Shown here: piece by piece, positions 60,586 to 64,000 of the stretch
Layout: the number at the start of each line of letters is the position of its first letter
Position numbering within the stretch: position 1 is the first letter of the stretch
Assembly (NCBI GenBank): GCA_037190225.1
Contig: JBBCJL010000012.1
Coordinates: 1-64,000 of the forward strand
Reading direction: 5' to 3'
Source: MKSF01 sp037190225
GTDB taxonomy: Bacteria > Bacteroidota > Bacteroidia > Chitinophagales > Chitinophagaceae
Length of the DNA stretch: 64,000 bases
The notes under the pieces: model-generated
Database searches by the model: none
What the model was told of the DNA's origin: nothing
Seen by the model: only the letters and a program-made list of their open reading frames with translations
Made by a program: the position numbers and the translations under genes

Positions 60586-60924
60586 ATATCCTTTTCCTTT
60601 AGCCCAATTTGTATAAAAGTTTACTATCAGAGTATCAGGTGCATATGTAATGTCAGTGGGGGGATTCTCACCAGATAGTCGCTTCATTGCATTCATCTTC
60701 GCTTCATATACGCTTTTCCCTTTATAATCAAGCATAAAAGTTTCTCTTCCATCAAATGGTTCATTCATTATTTCAGGGATATACTGCACATCTCCTGATT
60801 GTATTAAATAGTATCCGATAATCATACTATCTACATTGTCTGAACCAATATAAGCCATAATATTTTTCTCTGTACAGGATAAAAACAAAATACTACAAAC
60901 AAATAAACAAACAACTTTTTTCAT
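60577..60924 (-). CDS. Small lipoprotein, possible immunity protein
   Basis: The ATG at 60924 gives a lipoprotein signal (MKKVVCLFVCSILFLSC); the remaining 98 residues are mixed alpha/beta, without a family I know. It follows a 166-bp spacer also found upstream of an orphan Rhs tip, so it may be an immunity gene left behind. Confidence 0.6.
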   Translation of the reverse strand: MKKVVCLFVCSILFLSCTEKNIMAYIGSDNVDSMIIGYYLIQSGDVQYIPEIMNEPFDGRETFMLDYKGKSVYEAKMNAMKRLSGENPPTDITYAPDTLIVNFYTNWAKGKGYLK

Positions 60925-60958
60925 ATAATTATCTAAAATTAAGATCAACAGTTATAAC

Positions 60959-61124
60959 TTTGATACACTTGCTCACCGGTAACTGAACCAGGGGCAGTTT
61001 TTTGCCCTTAAAACAGAACGGGACAGGTCATAACCTATCCCGCCTCACTTTCCAAAATAAAATATCAATTTTGATAATCAATATTTTAAGTGCAATTTTA
61101 TAAGCTACCAACTCCTTTGATACA
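60959..61124. repeat. 166-bp spacer repeat, copy 1
   Basis: Same length as copy 2 (62664-62829) and mostly identical, including CTGAACCAGGGGCAGTTTTT and AAAATAAAATATCA. Ends in the 17-mer CCAACTCCTTTGATACA. The inner hairpin arm has one mismatch (CGGGACAGGT). Confidence 0.85.
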
Positions 61125-61155
61125 TTACCCACACTCCATCTCACTTAATTTCAAA

Positions 61156-61632
61156 TCAATATCTTTCCAATTCAAAGCTGATCTGATCCATTTCAAAAAC
61201 TCTTTCTAGTCCTAAATCATCATCTGTGACCAGAACATATTTAAATTCTGGTTCTAATATATAAAATCCATTTTTAAATCCTGTAATTTTTTCAAAGGTC
61301 ATATTACTAATTTTCACTCGTTGATTATTTAATATATCAAGAATTTCATTTCCATTTATTGACTTGATATTTACTTTAAAGTTAGGTAATACTTCGGGGG
61401 CAGTAATTCTACTACTTCTCCCATTATAATCTGCTCCTTCACCGTACACTTCCAAATAATTATTTACATAAAGTACTTTTCTTTCAACGAGCAATTCCCA
61501 ATTAGCTTGTAACCAATCATTAATTGAATCTTCGTTCGTTGTATAATCTCTGTTAATTAGCAACGGAGATACTATTGACCAACTACTATTTAAAAAATCA
61601 ACAAATATTCTAATTGCTTTATCTATTTCCAT
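61156..61632 (-). CDS. Probable immunity protein of the orphan Rhs tip
   Basis: The 158-residue soluble protein starts 6 bases after the orphan tip (both on the minus strand), the standard place for an immunity gene. It has no signal peptide, so the toxin would act in the cytoplasm. No family recognised; the acidic stretch VTDDDLGLERVF could meet a basic toxin tip. Confidence 0.65.
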   Translation of the reverse strand: MEIDKAIRIFVDFLNSSWSIVSPLLINRDYTTNEDSINDWLQANWELLVERKVLYVNNYLEVYGEGADYNGRSSRITAPEVLPNFKVNIKSINGNEILDILNNQRVKISNMTFEKITGFKNGFYILEPEFKYVLVTDDDLGLERVFEMDQISFELERY

Positions 61633-61638
61633 AATTGA

Positions 61639-62595
61639 TTACTTGAAAAGATTTAAGAAATTAATTTCACCTTCTGTCGGAGTTCTTTTATAACCTTTAG
61701 AACCTGGTAAGAACTTATCAAATTTAATTTTCTGTAAAGTTCCTGCTGGTGCACTGGGATGGGGGTTAGGTATCCATTCCTTTACACGCGCTGCATTAAC
61801 ATCAATTTTACTACCATCCTTAAATATTACCATTTCTTCCCATACGGGTTGTAGTTTTACCACTTCTTTTCCGAATATTTTCATTCCTTCCCTAGCAACT
61901 TGAGCTGCCGCTTTTATCGCTTTCAGGCCTTTTACGCCACCTAAATATTCTAATCCTCCTGCTCCACCATATTGAAATCTTTCAAACTCACCATTTTCAT
62001 CATAATATGCTTTACCTATATTCTGACTTACCAATATATTAAATATACTATAGGGTTCAATACGCTTAGGGTATCCGTTAGAATGTTCAAAATGAAGATC
62101 ACTAAGATAAGAGGAAATAGGAACTATATAAGTCTTTTTCTTATCTACTAAAGTCACGCCTTCTAAAACATCACCATCCTCATCCGAAATAGCTGTTTCT
62201 GTTCTTGACTCATAATACGCTACATAGATATAGGTATCATCACCTCCGAAATCCAGCTGATAGCTACTGATAACTTTCCTGTTCAATGCCTCTTCAAAAA
62301 ATGCCAATACATTGAAGTATAATGTCCTTGCCTGCCGATAAGTTCCTCCACCACCTCCTCCGGCTTCCATTAGCAGCGTATTAAGGCCATACATACCATT
62401 AAAATTGCCATTCCTGAAACTTGCCAAATATGCCCGGAGCGTAACAGCATCCATTCCCCCATAATCTACTATAGCATCACCTGTTACCGGATCCGCATAT
62501 TTGGTTTTCTCCCCATTAGGATCTATCATCATCCCCGGGCTGTTGCCCATAGCTGCATAGGGACTGAACACCTGCTGACCACCGCTGTACGCCAA
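61639..62595 (-). CDS. Orphan Rhs C-terminal toxin tip without a proper start
   Basis: The frame begins with a piece of Rhs core end (DPLAYSGGQQVFSPYAAMGN then SPGMMIDPNGE) and continues into a toxin-like domain, ending LPGSKGYKRTPTEGEINFL. Upstream is an in-frame TAA (at about 62607), and the only possible starts are a TTG at 62595 or the internal ATG in AAMGNSPG. This is the sign of a tip displaced by recombination. It may be silent. Toxin activity is not readable. A TATATTTG at 62627-62634 could still drive the immunity gene behind it. Confidence 0.7.
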   Translation of the reverse strand: MAYSGGQQVFSPYAAMGNSPGMMIDPNGEKTKYADPVTGDAIVDYGGMDAVTLRAYLASFRNGNFNGMYGLNTLLMEAGGGGGGTYRQARTLYFNVLAFFEEALNRKVISSYQLDFGGDDTYIYVAYYESRTETAISDEDGDVLEGVTLVDKKKTYIVPISSYLSDLHFEHSNGYPKRIEPYSIFNILVSQNIGKAYYDENGEFERFQYGGAGGLEYLGGVKGLKAIKAAAQVAREGMKIFGKEVVKLQPVWEEMVIFKDGSKIDVNAARVKEWIPNPHPSAPAGTLQKIKFDKFLPGSKGYKRTPTEGEINFLNLFK

Positions 62596-62663
62596 AGGAT
62601 CAATTTATTAAGAACTTCTATAACCACAAATATAACTACCTGTTCGCATTAACCACCAACTCC

Positions 62664-62829
62664 TTTGATACACTTGCTCTCCGGCAACTGAACCAGGGGC
62701 AGTTTTTTGCCCTTAAAACACGGCGGGATAGGTCATAACCTATCCCGCCCCGCTTTCTAAAATAAAATATCACTTTTGATAATCAATAATTTATAATTGA
62801 AATTACTGCCTACCAACTCCTTTGATACA
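62664..62829. repeat. 166-bp spacer repeat, copy 2
   Basis: Flanked on both ends by CCAACTCCTTTGATACA (62656-62672 and 62813-62829). Contains a perfect 12-bp hairpin GGCGGGATAGGT/ACCTATCCCGCC with loop CATA. Confidence 0.85.
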
Positions 62830-62905
62830 CTACCTAATTATTTGTTTTGGTAAGTTACTATTTACGATTGATTTTCTGTTTACTAATCCTTCCGCTTAAA
62901 CACAA

Positions 62906-63424
62906 TTAACCCTTTTCAAATACAAATCTGATTATTTCGAAAGAATCTTTCAATTCTGGCACATTTAAAGCCTCTATCTTTAATCTAATTTCCTGAGGCA
63001 AAGACAGGCTATCTTTTAATACGAAAGTTGCCCAAAGTCTATTATTACTAGAACCATAATATCCTCCATATTTTCTTTCAAAATACACATTAGAATCAAG
63101 TTCTGACATTCTAACATTCATTAGAATGTCATCAAATGACAAGTCATATAAATTATTTATTTTCACATAAAGACCTCTATTATCTAAAATTGTTTTAGGA
63201 CTAAAGTTGTTATTATACCATATTTTTTCTACCCAAATGTCTCCTAAATCAATTTTACTAGTGGGTTCCTTTTTATAAATATATTTCCCTAAATAAGTTT
63301 TATTTTCTTTCGCGTTTCTAATTGAGTGAGAAAATTGAGTATCTGTCGTATTATAATTGCAACTTTCTCCCATTACTACGCAACAGAATATAATCAACCT
63401 AAATACATTATCTTTTAATTTCAT
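62906..63424 (-). CDS. Lipoprotein, probable immunity to the Rhs-type toxin
   Basis: The ATG at 63424 gives a lipoprotein signal (MKLKDNVFRLIIFCCVVMGE then SC); the mature part is about 150 residues. It overlaps the toxin gene's 3' end by 17 bases, the usual immunity position. A lipid-anchored immunity protein fits a toxin that acts in the periplasm or at the cell surface. Confidence 0.65.
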   Translation of the reverse strand: MKLKDNVFRLIIFCCVVMGESCNYNTTDTQFSHSIRNAKENKTYLGKYIYKKEPTSKIDLGDIWVEKIWYNNNFSPKTILDNRGLYVKINNLYDLSFDDILMNVRMSELDSNVYFERKYGGYYGSSNNRLWATFVLKDSLSLPQEIRLKIEALNVPELKDSFEIIRFVFEKG

Positions 63425-64000
63425 GATATTTTCCTTTTCTTTCATTAACTAAACCTAAAAATATTCGATTAGGTTGTATACCTATGATACTAGAGGGATT
63501 TATTTCTGTCATGCCTCCTTTATACAATCCATCTATTACACTTCTCATACAATTATAATCAATAAGTAGATAATAGGTTCTCGCTGATTTATGTGCCTTT
63601 TCTAATACCAGTTGGGCAGTAGTAACATCAGTATTATATACAATAGCATCTTTATATCTTTTTCCCTCTTTTGAGTTATAGAACTCTGACAAAGTAGAAT
63701 AAGAAGCAAAAGTTACATCTGAAAATCCAGATACACCTGAAGATCCACCACCATTTTTAGATACAAATCTGTACCCTTTCTCTGAATTACCAACTAAAAT
63801 AGCAGTATGCCCCATATGTATAGCACCACTCGGGTCATTGACAACAATTACCTCATAATTACCTTGACCTACTTTATCATAGCTTGTTCCAAAAGGCCTA
63901 TCATTATCTCTTCCCTCTCCCGTATCCTCCTCACTTTCTTTTACAACCGTTCCAATCGGATCAATAGAATTCTGAGCATAGCTATTACTGCCTTGATTCT
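63408..64000 (-). CDS. C-terminal toxin domain of an Rhs-type protein (5' part outside window)
   Basis: The frame is open from the window edge: NQGSNSYAQNSIDPIGTVVK, an acidic linker, then a domain with GHTAILVGNSEKGYRFVS and, about 90 residues later, LIDYNCMRSVIDGL, closing at KGKYHEIKR. A histidine before an asparagine-cysteine is the order of a permuted papain-like (NlpC/P60 or PPPDE) peptidase. I infer a cysteine-peptidase-fold toxin. SIDPIGT is the end of an Rhs-type core. Confidence 0.65.
   Translation of the reverse strand, partial: NQGSNSYAQNSIDPIGTVVKESEEDTGEGRDNDRPFGTSYDKVGQGNYEVIVVNDPSGAIHMGHTAILVGNSEKGYRFVSKNGGGSSGVSGFSDVTFASYSTLSEFYNSKEGKRYKDAIVYNTDVTTAQLVLEKAHKSARTYYLLIDYNCMRSVIDGLYKGGMTEINPSSIIGIQPNRIFLGLVNERKGKYHEIKR

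Overview
The window is chromosomal DNA of a Bacteroidota bacterium, most like the Chitinophagaceae. The reasons are the many minus-7 boxes of the form TAnnTTTG, the near absence of Shine-Dalgarno sequences, a type IX secretion system (T9SS) protein (PorQ) with several large T9SS-type cargo proteins, a Bacteroidota-type LptD, and Rhs-type toxin modules at the right edge. Transcription units commonly end in long, nearly perfect hairpins with A and T flanks.

Layout. 1-3.2 kb: start of a giant secreted beta-propeller/PKD protein (3' end outside). 3.6-15.2 kb: housekeeping genes (PDH E2, cell-wall amidase, LptD, PorQ, FabI, PaaD-like protein, PlsY, a PAP2-like membrane protein, a methyltransferase, DnaN). 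15.3-15.6 kb: two identical tRNA-Phe genes. 16-25 kb: secreted proteins including a glycine-rich T9SS cargo, a small regulator operon, GreA, PurE, an SDR enzyme, a DsbA/HxlR divergent pair. 25-31 kb: small exported proteins, aconitase, and an ABC-F protein behind what looks like a leader-peptide attenuator. 31.2-31.5 kb: three tRNA-Val copies. 31.6-34.4 kb: operon exonuclease-holA-murB. 34.4-43 kb: coiled-coil protein, SPFH protein, two tandem paralogous T9SS cargo proteins, HIT, bifunctional nuclease, TonB-like protein.

43.3-53.6 kb is the most coherent functional block: a Ter stress-response operon with three TerD-family proteins, a HAD phosphatase, a phosphoribosyltransferase-like protein, a small hydrophobic protein, three vWA proteins (TerY type, one with a zinc ribbon), a PP2C phosphatase, a kinase with zinc ribbon, and TerC. 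It matches the known TerY-phosphatase-kinase triad coupled to TerD/TerC and part of the nucleotide-like metabolite module. TerB, TerA and TelA are absent here.

54-64 kb is accessory DNA: 21-bp tandem repeats, a truncated small gene, two very AT-rich single genes (a P-loop ATPase with zinc ribbon and winged helix; a GNAT acetyltransferase) bracketed by related leader and tail sequences that resemble integron-type cassette sites, a SymE-like toxin gene with an overlapping partner, and then a graveyard of Rhs toxin tips, immunity genes and duplicated 166-bp spacers running off the right edge. All functional calls rest on reading the sequence and on remembered family features; no search was run.
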